Source: Lepturacanthus savala (taxonomy: Eukaryota; Chordata; Actinopteri; Scombriformes; Trichiuridae). Taken from it: DNA of 64,000 nt. This document shows positions 1-13,000 of this stretch, in pieces. Positions within the stretch are counted from its first letter, which is position 1; the number at the start of each line of letters is the position of its first letter. The translations under genes and the position numbers were made by a program. The stretch covers positions 27,040,988 to 27,104,987 of the forward strand of contig CM060465.1 in assembly GCA_030544235.1 (NCBI GenBank), given 5' to 3'. The notes beneath the pieces are model-generated. The model was not told the origin of the DNA. It searched no databases and saw only the letters and a list, made by a program, of their open reading frames with translations.

Positions 1-225
1 GAGAGTTAAACTATCTGGTACATGACATTTTTGACTTTATCCCATTTATATTGTCACTTTACGACCACTATCCCCTTTATAAATGGTCAAAATGATTATT
101 ATTTTAGAAAAAGCTCATGTCATGTTGATTTGATATAAAAAGTGATCAGTAATAACAGATGTACTCATCCCTTTCCTCTGCCAGTTCCTCCCTTGCTGAC
201 CTGTTTTTTTTTGGTCCTGGTGCAG
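1..225 (+). other. end of znf609 upstream intron
   Basis: This is intronic sequence ending in a T-rich tract and TGCAG. Bases 1-50 resemble 10913-10980, in the same orientation, as a short dispersed repeat. No other feature is seen. Confidence 0.7.
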
Positions 226-1065
226 GAGGCGATGTGGGGAGCAGGGAGGAGGCGCGGGGTCCAGCCCTGAGGAGGCGTCCTGCGGCTGGGAGGAGCGTGG
301 CCCTCCTGCGGCCCTCCTGCGGCGCTCCGGGACGCTCCTACTAAGATGTCCCTCAGCAGCGGCCCTGCAGGCGGGAAAGGTGTGGACTCCAACGCGGTGG
401 ACACGTACGACAGCGGCGATGAGTGGGATATCGGTGTTGGCAATCTGATCATTGACCTGGACGCCGACTTGGAGAAGGACAAACTCGAGATGTCTGGCAG
501 CAAGGAGGGCGGCGGCATGGCCGCCCCTCCCAGCGCCGTGGCTGCTTTACCTGACAATATAAAGTTTGTGAGTCCTGTGGCCGCCGCACAGGGCAAAGAG
601 AGCAAATCCAAATCCAAACGCAGTAAAAACTCTAAGGAGAGCGTCAAGGCCCCGGTCTCAGACGGCGCCAAGAAGGAGGTTCAGGTTCGGGCTCCCGGGG
701 ATCCGCCACCCCAGAACCCCAACTCCACCCCGACTAAGGGGACTGACAAATCTAGTAAACCCTCGCGGACCCTCCCCGCTGTGAAAAAGGACAAGGACGG
801 GGTGTCCGGCAAAACTAAGAAAGAGAAGATGGAGGTGGTGGTCAACACTGAGAAAGAGTCCGGGGCCCCCATCCTGCCGTTAGGGGCCCCTCGCAGCAGC
901 CCCTTCGAGGGTCAGCAAAACCCCGAGATGGCTGCGGCCGAGCAGCTCGGGAATATCGCACTGGACTCGGCAGGGATCGGGCAGCCCGTCGCCATGACAA
1001 CGGAGCAAGAGGAGGTAGACAACGGCGAATGCCGAAACCTGAAGAAAGTCGTCGGCGGTGAGAAG
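226..1065 (+). CDS. znf609: znf609 first coding exon (5'UTR 226-345, coding 346-1065, residues 1-240)
   Basis: The acceptor is a T-rich tract ending TGCAG at 221-225, and the donor is AAG|GTAAGA after 1065. The exon is 840 nt, with 120 nt of 5'UTR and 240 whole codons, so it ends in phase 0. It carries the conserved acidic N-terminus and lysine/serine-rich low-complexity sequence. It corresponds by content to human ZNF609 exon 2, the exon that back-splices to form circ-ZNF609. The TGA at 268-270 lies in frame both upstream of the ATG and downstream of a self-junction. An upstream non-coding first exon must lie outside the window. Confidence 0.93.
226..1065 (+). ncRNA. candidate circular RNA exon (circ-ZNF609 counterpart)
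   Basis: In human and mouse the matching single exon is a well-known abundant circular RNA with a translatable ORF that uses the linear start and a stop reached only across the back-splice. Here the exon ends in phase 0, so the circular frame continues at 226 as EAMWGAGRRRGVQP and meets TGA at 268-270. That gives a 254-residue circular ORF. Circularisation itself is inferred, since no reads are available and the upstream flanking intron is almost entirely outside the window. Confidence 0.5.
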
Positions 1066-4000
1066 GTAAGAGGAAGCGAACAGGATTTTTGAACCCACTT
1101 AACATGTCGGAACGCTCCTTTGTTGTGGTTGGAGGCAACGCGCTCTGCTAAAGTCTTTCAGCGAAGTAGTGGGTTTAACGTCCTACTCTTCCTTTTAGTC
1201 ATCTCCCCTTTGTGTGGGTGTTGGGCTGTGGAACACAACTGTGCTGCAGTTTTACCCAGAAGAAAGAGTTCTCTGGTTAAATAAAGAGCAAAAAAACAAA
1301 TGTGACACTAGTTTGGAACTCAGAAGCGGAATCTTAAAGCTGTGGATGATCTCACTTTAATCCTGGTGATAACTGATAAGTAGATGAAGATTCATGAAGT
1401 ATTAATGTGACACTCTGACAAGCACTGCAGTGATTTAATGTTGCTCTTCTATAAAGTTGAGAGACAGACAACAAGAGGTCATGTTTTCCTGACTTTTCGT
1501 CCCTAGTGTGAGTCAAACCCCAAATAACACCAGATCCTACATTTCCCAAAATGCAACAATCAGCATCTTTTTGATCCCTTTCTGACATCAGGGTTATTTT
1601 CTAAGACTTCAAGTGTGAGTAGTATTCCTGACAAGTGAAGTGACATTTATGTGTAAAATCAAAACGTAGAGTCTGAAGCTATCACACATCACAGTGTAAA
1701 TATTCATTGAAAAAACAATGTAATGTCCAAGCAGGTTACAAAGAGCTGAATGGAAACCATAATGTTTTCACTGCTGAGATTCTCTTTCAGTCTTAAGGAA
1801 ATTAATTATTGTTTCCAGTTGGAGGATACTGTGGAACAGGAAATTGCGATGAAATTGATTTAAGTTTGTTTCTCTTTTTGCACAATGTATAATGTCAAAA
1901 TCATAAAAGTCTGGACTCTAACTGCAACCATTTTGTTTATTTAGATTTAAATATAATGCTCAGTGTATGGATGGGATTCATGGATTAATAAAATTCACCC
2001 GAGCGTTTGTTTTTGCAGAGTGTGTAAAGGTTTAACTACCTACCAATTAAATATCACCTCAGAAATGCATCTGTTTTCAGTGGCAGCCTGATTCATCTTC
2101 AAAACTCGAAAACGAGCTGAGCAGCCCCATATATGAAATGTTGATTAAAGGCTTGATAAGAGATTCATTAGTATCTGGGCTAAACAAACCCAGCTATTTT
2201 GCCACCTGTGAACCAGATCCAAAATGGAACCAGCTACAGAACTCCTCCCTAGCGCTGGCTGTCTCTTGATAAATTTAACATTTTATGAGTAGGACAGACT
2301 GAACTGGACTCTCCACACCGATGTGTGTTCTGTTTGTGTTAATTGATTAAGTGTCGTCTCTAGTTTTGGGAGTTTAAGAGCTGGATTCAAAACTGAGCAG
2401 TTTCCAGATTCTACTTTAAGTTTGGCACTACCCGCCGGGTGGCTAATGCTAGCTATCTCAAATGTGTTTACACGACAATGACGGTTAGCTGAGCTGAAAG
2501 TTGACATTTTTATACACACGCATTCCATGTGATGGGTTCGGAAAAAGAGATTTTCTTTTTCCACTTCAGAATAAATCATTCAACGACAAGCAAAATCCGA
2601 TTTTTACCATCCCTCCCTTCAGTGGCTGCCATCACTTTTACCAAGTGATATTTACAGTGTTTTGAGAGTAGAAGGCAAACATGGCAAACGTTCCCCGAGT
2701 CGATGAGAAGGATGTAAAAACACGTTCTGTAATCCAGCGCTGCGGTTTTCCAGATGGAAGTTTAAGGGTTTTGTCTGTTCAGTATCTGCTCCATAGCTCC
2801 TCATCTTCTTACCAAATTTAGCTTAGTGCTGCTGTTCCCAGTCCTGCCAAACCTCCCCACCGGCCTGCACTCCAAGCTGCAGCTATCAGCCGCCCGGAGC
2901 TGTCTGTTATCCAGCGCCGCAGCGACCCGCTGCCAAGTTCCAGCACTTACTCTCCGCCGCCGTCCTCCAGCTGGCCGATCTCCTCCGTCCGTCAAACATA
3001 TTAAACCCGAGACCTCGCTGTCACACTTGACCTCTTAAACGCAGGCAGTGACCCAGCTGCCTGTTAGTTTCACAGCTTTTTGACCTCATAACGGCTCGGC
3101 CACGACAGCCTGTACCGTTATCTATGCCGTTTAAAATAAATCTGCTTTTGGCTGTAATGGAAAGACCTCCCCTTCTTCTGTTGGAGCCCGTCAGTCTGTG
3201 AGCAGACTGCCTGATTTGATTTAACTGAAAATGTGGAGCAAAAACCTTTATCATATGATAACGTTAGTGTGTTATAAATCATTTATTACCTGTTCGCTGC
3301 TCATAAACGCTATATAGAAGGACCCAGCTTGTAGTTTTCTATGTTTTATATCACAGATAACATAGTACAGTTGCTATATGTTGGCTAAGATGGCCATCTG
3401 CTAACTAATCAAACCCAGTTTCTGTTTTTAGATGATGGTACAGCTATTGATCCTTCCAGCAGACCCCAGTCTTTGTTTTGTCTGACCTGGTGTTCAGTTT
3501 GGCAGCGTTAATTCCCCATTCAGCCAATCTCTCCATAAACAAATCAGTTACGACACAACCTGCAGGACTCCTCAAATGTGCTCATTTAAGGATTTTAAAT
3601 AAATGTTTAAATACTTGTTCATTGAGGATTAAAGTCTGTCGATTTATCCAGCTCTTTCAAGATTAGACTGTTGATACAAGATTAAACAAGTTGCTAATTT
3701 AGTAGTAAATAGACTGAGGATTCCTCTTTTTAAACCGTCTGTTTATCCAGGAATAAACAGGTTGCTTATTTAGAAGTAAATGAGTAAGTTTATTTATATT
3801 TAAAGTCCCCTTTTACTTAAAAATGTGTTTTTTCTTCTTGTTCTACAGCATGTTTTAGTGCTTTTCTGTGATCAATGTTTGTGCAACAATTTTTGACATT
3901 ATAAAGTTTGATATGGAAACCTGAAGTTTCCCGTAAAGTAGGGAACATCATCTGTGGAGTAGTAAACTTTTGAAATGACATCTGGATATTCATAGATTTA

Positions 4001-7000
4001 TTACATTTCTATAATAATGAACACGTATAATATATTGAACACGTCTTTTTTTATGTTTTAATACATGTTCATAGGGGATTTTTAAACTGACATCATGAGA
4101 TTATTAATGTATTGATGTGTAAGACCTCAGATTCCACATAACTTTATTATTTTTATCCCAGAAGGACAGAAGGTAAAAATGGATTCAGGTTTAAACTAGT
4201 TTTTAGTGCAAGGTATTGCATTGGTTGTTGATTCTGGGTTAACCCTGTAAAGCCTGAACCATGAACACAAGATTGTTTAACACTGTAAACAATGAATAAT
4301 CCACCAATGGAACCGGCAAGGTGGAAGAGCGACCTTTCAGTTAGTTTGGCTCATTTTTTGGTTTGCAGCCTCTTTATTTTGCATGGTTGTAGTCCTGAAA
4401 ACGCTTTATCTTCTTGTTCAGGTAAAGATGGACATTGCATTTCTCACAGTAAACACAGGTGAAGCGAGATTATCCGCATAATACATGTATTTGATTGTAT
4501 AAGTCAGGTTTTTCAGGGAAAAAAAATATTGTACTGACGATAGAAAGGCCTTAAAAGTTAATGTATTATATATGATACGTACGGCTTTATAGAGTTAACC
4601 AAGCTGTAAACCGGTTTTGATTCAGGGTTAAACATGTTCATTCATTGTCAAACACGCTGTTGATTCGGGGTCAAACATTCTGTTGGCGTTCCAGCTCTTT
4701 GTCCGGCACATGAAACCTGCTGCTCCCTGACGTGTTCGGTTGATAAACGATAGTTAAATCGACGTTTTACTGTGTGAAACAAAACTTAGGTCAAGCATAA
4801 AAGTGGCTTAATGCAGCGCACGCTGAGCAGCTGTCAGCGGACTGCTGCTTTAAATTTTAAAATTGAAACGTCTGAGTTCAGCGTAATGCTTGACATTTCC
4901 AAGAGCCACTCTCTGTTGGACCCACTGTGGCCAAATCACCCGAGGAGAGGGAGCGAGTGTATTTCAACACCACTGACAGAAAGAGAAACAGATGGCATTA
5001 CGTGGAAGAAGAAGTCAGACTAAACACAGTAAAGACTGTAAAAGCTGCGCAGCGTCGTCTTCCTGTTGGAGTATTTACAGCGGACAGACAGGAAAAGTTT
5101 GGAGAGCGAGGTGGAGGTGGGGTGTACTTCCTGCGAGCAGCAAGATTTAGACAACGTGATGTCACATCTGGATATTTCTAGCAGCTGGATTTAATTACGT
5201 TTGATTAGAAAACAAAAGTAAACACTGGACGTGATGCAACACGCCCGTCAAAGCCTAGATTCATGCGAGAATAAGAGAATAACACCTCGCCCACAAGCAT
5301 CTAAAGTGTGTTATCTTGTCAGTTTGGCACTCCTGTAATTTCTTTTTACTTATCAATCACATTTTTGCCAGATTTATTTTTTATTGTAGAATCAGCTAAT
5401 AATATTCATCAGCCACACTGGACGAACGTGCCTGCACACTTCTGACATTTTGATTTGGTTCTGCCTTGTCGTTTGTATAGCTAAGCATATATAGTTTTAT
5501 TATGCGCACAGTAGCATAATTTATTTCTTAGTTCCAATCTCCCTCGCCTGAAGCAGCCAAACACTGTAAATCCGAGTCTGGAAGGTATTAAGGTATGAAA
5601 CGAGGGCTCCTGCCCAGGCCGATGCACCAGCTGCGAGCTCCGTTCTCATGGGGTCTGTCGAAAAAAGAGGAAAAAAAAGGCTTCGTGAGAAGAAGAAGAC
5701 GAGGCAGGTCGAGGGGCGGCTTGTCCGCTCCGAACGTAAATTGGAACATCTTATTAACGGGCCCCCTGACACCTCCACTCTGCAGCCGCGGTTCCTGGAA
5801 GCACGGTGAACAGAGCGCGTCACATGTCTGAACCCTGTGGCAGCTCCACGGCAGTCACATGTTCCCTTAGCAGGAGGCCCCTTTTTAAAAAGGTTTTTAA
5901 AAAAAAGTCAAAATGTGGCTGCCTCAATCCTACAGATTCTTTCTCTCTCTGCCTCCACAGTCATTCTAGGAACTAGAGTCTTGGAGAAAGAGAGAGAGAT
6001 CACCCAGTAGGTCTCCCTCCCTCCATCCCAGATGTTGTTTCAGTGTCCTCGGAGTGTTTTGGCGTCCAGCGTAGAAACAACTGCTAACCTGTTCATTTCT
6101 AACATTCCTGTGCATGCGTCTGTGTGTGTGTGTGAGAGAGAGAACGAGGAGGAGTTTCCAAGTAGTCCCACAGGGGGTTTCAAGGGTCAGTGAGGGGAGT
6201 TCAGAGGGCCTGTGGATGTATGTTGCAGAGAGGCCCATCATGAAATTTGGGACTCTGAGGGCCAGTATAGAGTCATTTTTAGTGAGATTAAAGGCCATGT
6301 TGAAGGATCCCCAGCTGTCGTTGGAGAATTTCCAGTGTAAAAATATGCACTAAATACAAAACGTGCAATGTAAACCAGTGGTTCTCGAACTTTTTCACAT
6401 CAAGGGCAACTATACCCCCCCCATCAGATAAGATTTCTGCTAGTCATATTCTGTCATTTTATTACATATGGACGGAATCAGAATAAAAATAAACCATTGC
6501 CCCTTTTTGCTGGGGAACCCCCACAAGGAGCCCAGGAGGTCCTCGGACCCCACTTTGAGAACCGCTGACGTTATCAGCCTAATTAATGACAAATAAAGTG
6601 TGTGGCTTGTTTAGAACTAAAAAAAGGAAAATGTATTTTGATTATCAATTCAATTTTGGTCATTTCTTCACGGGTCTTTTAACTTTGAATAACTTTTGAT
6701 CACTAAATCCTAGGCCATTCGTTTTTGTTTTTTTTTTAAGCCTAAAAGCTAACAGTTGTGTAGCTCCAATGCTGCCTTCAGTGCGATCGTAGCCCATGTA
6801 GAAGGTTTTCTATCCACCCTTGAACTTGTCTCTTTCGGGGGGTAAAATAGATCCATATGGGTAGATCCAATATTGACCCAATGACTGATATATTGCTGCT
6901 AGCATTGACTCTAGCCAACCCCTGATTATTCAGCAGAGAGTTGTTTGTTGATTTAATTTACGGTGCAATCCCTGCTAATTTTTAGGCTACCTAAGCAGGA

Positions 7001-10000
7001 GGGGGCGTGGCATGACGCTGGCATCTCTCCATCATCATATCTGTTTGAGGTTATCGGTTTGTGAATTTGTGAATTTGTGGAGAATCGTAGTGCATAAAAA
7101 GTATGTAAACAGGTGTGTATAAGCTCCTCTTCCAGCTGCAGCCCTTATGCAGGTAGACGACCATCTGTCATATCACTACATACACTACTGCAGTGCTCTC
7201 TGGGACTTGTAGTCAACATCTCGATCTTGTACCTTTTTTTTTTTTTTTTGCCTTATGAATCCTACATTTTTCAGTGAAGAAGAACGTTTGCAGCAGATTG
7301 ACTCATTGTTTGCCCTGCTGATTCAACCAGAATGGTTTAAACTCCTTCCAGCTCTTAGAAAAGGCTCCAACGGTCACCTCGAACAGGCCACTTTGTCTAA
7401 CTTCGCCCACTTGAGTTCCACCGGAACGACACATTAAACAAGCAGCTTGTGGTGTGATTCGCGGGGCAGCAGGTCTGCTGAGATTCTGTGGGGTAATCAC
7501 ATCAACTCACCGTCTGCTCCGACACACACACAGTGTTTCTGAAGTGCTGATCGGCATCCCTAATCTCTCTCTCTCTCGCAGCGAGTGAGTGACCTTGTAA
7601 GGAATGTGGCTTGTTGTTGTAATGAATACCTCTCTGACTGAATGGAGAGGAGGAGCGGGGACTGGTGTTTCCCTGCCCAGACGGCATCGTATCAGAGCCG
7701 TGAGCGTGCTGCCGGTCCCGGCAGCCAATGGCGGAGGTGTAAAAACAGATACCCGCCCCTCTGTAGCAGAGGCTGGTAGGTGGGTGTTCTGGTCTTCAGG
7801 GGGGTTTCCCAGCATTCCAGGCGGCCATGTTAATATTTTTTACTCTCCGAGAGGAACTGCAGAGGAGCCGGAAGGCTGGTTCCTCCTGTTACCACGGCAG
7901 CGACCCTTTTTAACCAGTCGGCAAACCAGTATAGCCGCACACCCGGCAGTCTTCCGTCAGCTTTGGGATTTCAGGAAACATGCTCGGCAGATCTCCTGTC
8001 AGAACGTCCTGCAATGTGTCACAGCCTGCAAAAACAAGGTAAAAAAGGATCTGAAAAGGCTCTCTATTCAGTTAATTAGTCAAGTGATGGCTTCAAGTCA
8101 AACACTGAGGATTGATGATGCACAGAAGTGACCCCCAGAGGCTTTTAGACATGCAATTTGGACAAGAGTTGTATTCACAAAGGATCTTAACATTTTAATT
8201 TTTTTCAAAAAGGAGCTAAATGTCTATCAAAGAATTCTTTTTTTCAGATAAAATCTCAATTCCTTGCGTTTTTTTTTGGTGCCTATTCTCATGGTTTGAA
8301 ATGTCTAGTTGCGTCCATAAATGGAGATTTAGTTTTGTTGTTATTTCCTGGTTGCTCCGGCAGCAGAGGTGTGGCAGTGTCTCAGGTGACCGGGTCTGTG
8401 GAAGGAGTCAGCAGGGTCATCATGTTAACTTGTGTAATGCTGTACCTGAAGCTGATCTCCATTGATTAATTGATTTCTTTTCTGTTTTCCCACAACAAGC
8501 TCCCAGAGACACATTGATTAAAAAAACATGTTACAGGCACTTTTTTGGGTAAAATGGTTCTACCATATTTACGGTATCGGATACAGGAGTGCAGTTTGGT
8601 CACAAGAGGGCAGTAGAGATGGTAGCATGAGATCGTTAGAGGTTTTGATTGATTGATTTGATTGATTTCGCCTCGTCAATTGCCGTAACCCTTGTTTTTT
8701 TGTTAGATCACTGCTGGGACTTAACATTGGGAGCGCACCGTTTTCTTATTTGTGTTTGTGCTTGGCCAATGAGTTTGTGAATAAAAAGGAAGTTTCCCCA
8801 ACCAGCCGGGATCTCTGTCCTGACAATCCCCTCTGTGGTAGCACAAACCCTTATGTACCATAATTAAAAATGTTTGAATTCTTTCTGTGCATCATCTTTC
8901 TGTGTACTGTAAATGTCTCGTTGCAGCCTGGGCACCTGCGGCTTATAATCAAGTAGAGCCTGTATATGTACACATTTGTTGTTCTTTCTAAATCTAGTTG
9001 GTGTGGATTTAATTCAGGTGTGCACAGTAGTCCGTGAATTACTGCAGTTGGTTACAAAGACTAGTGTTTGGAAAGGATATAATCAGGATTCTCTTATATT
9101 CCATCCAATGGATCCTGATCATCAGTGATGTCCTCATTTCCCGGGTTAAATGATCCAATGAGTCAGCTCCGACCTTTGACCTCCGCCTGGGGTCAGAGGA
9201 GGCGGCAGGATGAAGTTTGGCAACACGTTGTGATCCGCTGCTCTCTTTTCTCCTGGTGAGGAGGCGGTTTCCATGGCGACTGTTGACACCTTCCCAGGAC
9301 TCCCTGCTCTGCCTCCTGCCAGCTGCTTCCCACCTGATAATTACAGGGTCAGGGTCGCCGCTCCTCCTCCTCATCCTCCTCTTCTTCTTCTTTGTCCTAT
9401 TTTCTCCTCTTTCCATTTTCTTCTTCCTTTCACTGCTTCCTCCTCCCCTCTCTGGACATACCAACCTCATACGGAACACCAAAACTTTGCTATATTTCTC
9501 TATTTTTGGATGATTCATTAATTGTTTCAATAATTTTTTTAAGTGGCTTTTGGTTTGGGACAAACACACATTGAAGATCTCACCTCTGGGCATTTTTTAA
9601 ACAACTTTTACAGACTTACCAACCAAGACATTAATGATTTTACCAATTTGTGAGTTTTTTATGTCTAGAAAAATTCCAGTTAATTACTTTTTGCTCCTTA
9701 TCAGTCCAGGTCAAATTCATTTAATTCATTATTTTAATTATATACTGTTAAATTTAGTGAATCCTGTAGAACCCTGTGTCATCAAGGACCCTTTTACCTT
9801 TTTATAATGTAGAAAAACAAGAAGTACAATGATGTCTGTCCTCCCATGTTATGGGAATCTTCAGATTATAGGTTGTAAAGTTATGTTAATGGAAATAAGC
9901 CACAAAGATAGTTGACTTTTTTGTCCTGTCAGCACTTTCACAGGTGTTTTGTTTTCTTTCTTTTAATTGTGGTCTAAAATGCTTTTTAGAGTGCAGGAGG

Positions 10001-13000
10001 TTTTCCCTTCCTTCATCCGGCTCTATGAATACATGTATAGAGAAGATATAATAATAGTGGCAGAAGTTATTATTAAACATCAACCTGTGTTGTGGCTGCT
10101 TTGCTCTCCGGTCTGTTATTACCATGTTGACCTGTGACCCTCTGCTACAAAGTGTTTTTATGTAATGGATTCCTTCCAGCCGTCTGTCAGAACATGTCTC
10201 TCACCCCTCTGCTCTTCTCTTTCTCCCCCTCCCTCCACCAGATGGAGTCTCCGGTCTCCACCCCTGCTCCTCCTCCTCTCCACCTCCTCGCTCCCGTCGC
10301 CAACAGCGACATCTCGTCTCCCTGTGAGCAGATCATGGTCCGAACGCGCTCAGTAGCGGTGAACACGGCGGACGCTGCCCTGGCCACCGAGCCGGAGTGC
10401 CTGGGCCCCTGCGAGCCGGGAACCAGCGTGAACCTGGAGGGCATCGTGTGGCAGGAGACCGAGGACGGTGAGCACACAACCAAACATGAAATAACGCGGG
10501 GATCATCATTTACACGCTGACACATCGCACATCTGTTCAAGTTTGGGTCAGAAGCTCTTATTTGCTCGGAAATAACGACAACTGTTACTGTAGGTGGAAT
10601 AAAACCTTCTTAAAAAGTAAATAGTTTATCAATACACTTGTAGCATAAGAGTCAGTGACAAATAATGGTTGACAAGTTGAGAAGGTCAAAAAAAACTTTA
10701 ATACATAGTTTTAAAAGCTTCTTTTTGTGTAATTTTGTGTTACAGGTTTTTCACAAAAAGCACACAGAATGATTTTTTTTGTTGTTTTTTTAAATGAAAT
10801 GTCAAATGGTGTAACCAAATGAGAATTATACATTTTAAATAATTAATCCACCTTGAATAGAAGATGAAACTAGTTGATAGCAAGTGTTTTAAATTTTTTA
10901 AAACCTTTTTAAGAGAGATAAACTGTCTGGTACCACGTTTTTAGGGCTGCAACACATGACATTTTTGACATTATCCCATAAATGCTCTGTCTTCAGTTTC
11001 TAATCCACCACCGCTGGTTTACACACGCATGGTGCACTAGCTCGGCTAATCTAATACAAAAGCTGTCTGTATGTAGCATAATGGTTTATTTTTGCTGAAA
11101 TGGGCTCGGCCCCGTGGTGACGTCACGTACTACGGCAGCGCGGTTAACGTCGAGTATGCCGTGCGTTCATAGTTCAATGGCGATTTCACACTTTCACACC
11201 CAGGCCTTTGTCTTTTCCACAACCACTTTCGAACTTGTGTTTTAAGACTAAATAACTTTCACATTTACAGACGACCTTAATCTGTCCACTGTGATTAACA
11301 CGGCTGCTTTAACTGTGTAAAAGCCCTCTAGCGTTTCATACACAGTTCAGCCATATAAGAGGTTTTGACCTAATTTTGCACAGCGCTCAGTTTTGGTTTT
11401 TTTTGTTTTCCTCTACTAAACAACCAATGAAAAGTTCTTCAACCAAAACTATTTTTATCAACTGTTAGGGCTCAGACAAACACTAGGAGGGAAAGTGTTA
11501 ATATCAGCCATACAGTTCAATACCCACACACACACACACCCTGAGTGTGGCATAGCAGGTGTTGACAGGACAAAGCGGAGGCGAAGGCCCTCTGCTCCGT
11601 TCTACCAGGAAGCTGTTCACACATCAGCTGCACACTGAGCCGCTTCTGCTGCCGGACACTTTGATCTACTCCCGTTTGCAGAAAGTTATGCCCGAAAAAA
11701 CTCGGCTTCTCTCTGCAATTAGTCACGGTTGCTGATTCATTGATGTGACCCGACATCAGAAACCTGCTGGGTCTGATGTCGGTATGAAACTTCTCGACAT
11801 GTGCCTCTCAGCATGGGTGGGGGGGGGATTCACATCTGTCTGTCCGTTTCCTGCTGCGGTGACACCTTCTGCAGGTTTCTGTTTCTGAAAGTGTGTTTAG
11901 TTACTGTACGTGTGAAGTTTAACCGTCTGTGTTTGTGTCTGCGTCTGTTAGGCATGCTGGTTGTCAACGTCACCTGGAGGAACAAGACGTACGTCGGAAC
12001 CCTGCTGGACTGCACGAGACATGACTGGGCCCCTCCAAGGTTCATATATACTCTCACACTATCACTCACACACACCGGAGTAAAGGGCGACAAATGTTGA
12101 ATCTGATAGTTTCTTAAGTGAAAATGTTTATTATTTTTTAATTTATGGTCTTGTGTCAAATGCCCATATTAGTTTTAGTCATATTTAGTCAACTTGTATT
12201 CTTGTTTAGTCACATTTAAGTCAATGAAAAGTCCTGGTATTTTATTCTAGGATTCAGGAGGTTGATAGTAACGTTAATCAAAATGAATCTAGTCGAACCA
12301 ATAGATTCATTTTAGTCTTTTTTCTTAAGATTTATTATGTCATTCCCTGATGAAGTAGCTCCACAGGCTGGAAAATTCAGAAACTCCAACTTCCAAGGTA
12401 AATGCATTTCATTGTGCAAACTCGGGGAAAACATGGCTGACCACAGTAAGGTGATGTTTGTTTGGATGTCTTTCGAGCATCAAAGAGAACTGCTGGGGAA
12501 GTACATTAGCTACGTGAGGGAGAGAGAGAAAGACTTTTCTGATTTGGAGGTTGGATCTTCCTGAGTGCAATTGAATGTAGCATTAGTGCCAGCGCTCACA
12601 CACACACACACCTCTGGCAGCATCGCCGGAGGAGAAATACAAGTGACACACATCCACTTTTTGGATTGTAATTAAAAAAGTCTGATGAAAAAGACATTTT
12701 TTATTAAGTTTTTACTTAATGAAGATTTTGTCTTGTCCTTTTTCATCAACAAAAAATGCATTTTCATTTCGTGACAGTCAGCGTTTAAGGGCATTGATTT
12801 AATCTCATCTTTGTTTCTTTTTGTCATTAAATAAATGATTGTTGTGAAGAATATATTTCATCTGGTCTTGTCTCACCAAATTAACACTATGATCAGTCAT
12901 GGGTGATATAACTAATTGATTTTGGTAGAAATGGTTCAGGAAATTCAGTTAATATGAAGTTTCTATTGTCTGTAATGACAAAAGTGATAAAACGCAGGTG

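Larger units (their letters stand above)
1066..10241 (+). other. znf609 intron 1 of the coding part (9.2 kb)
   Basis: This long AT-rich intron has no convincing exon. It contains a hAT-like element (6376-6567) and three unique, more GC-balanced blocks (5520-5830, 7440-7960, 9040-9360) that could be regulatory. The segment 3800-3960 looks like a degraded dispersed element, and short T runs and TG/CT tracts occur near 6120, 6728, 7237 and 7568. ORFs here, for example 7604-8131, have no recognisable protein and are treated as chance. Confidence 0.75.

Noticed and set aside
165..671. Reverse-strand 168-codon ORF over the first znf609 exon
   Set aside because: Antisense shadow of the conserved ZNF609 N-terminus.
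7604..8131. A 175-codon ORF in znf609 intron 1 as an alternative exon
   Set aside because: No similarity recognised; kept only as a candidate regulatory block.
12337..12564. A 75-codon ORF in znf609 intron 3
   Set aside because: Lies inside what looks like a degraded DNA transposon; no known domain.
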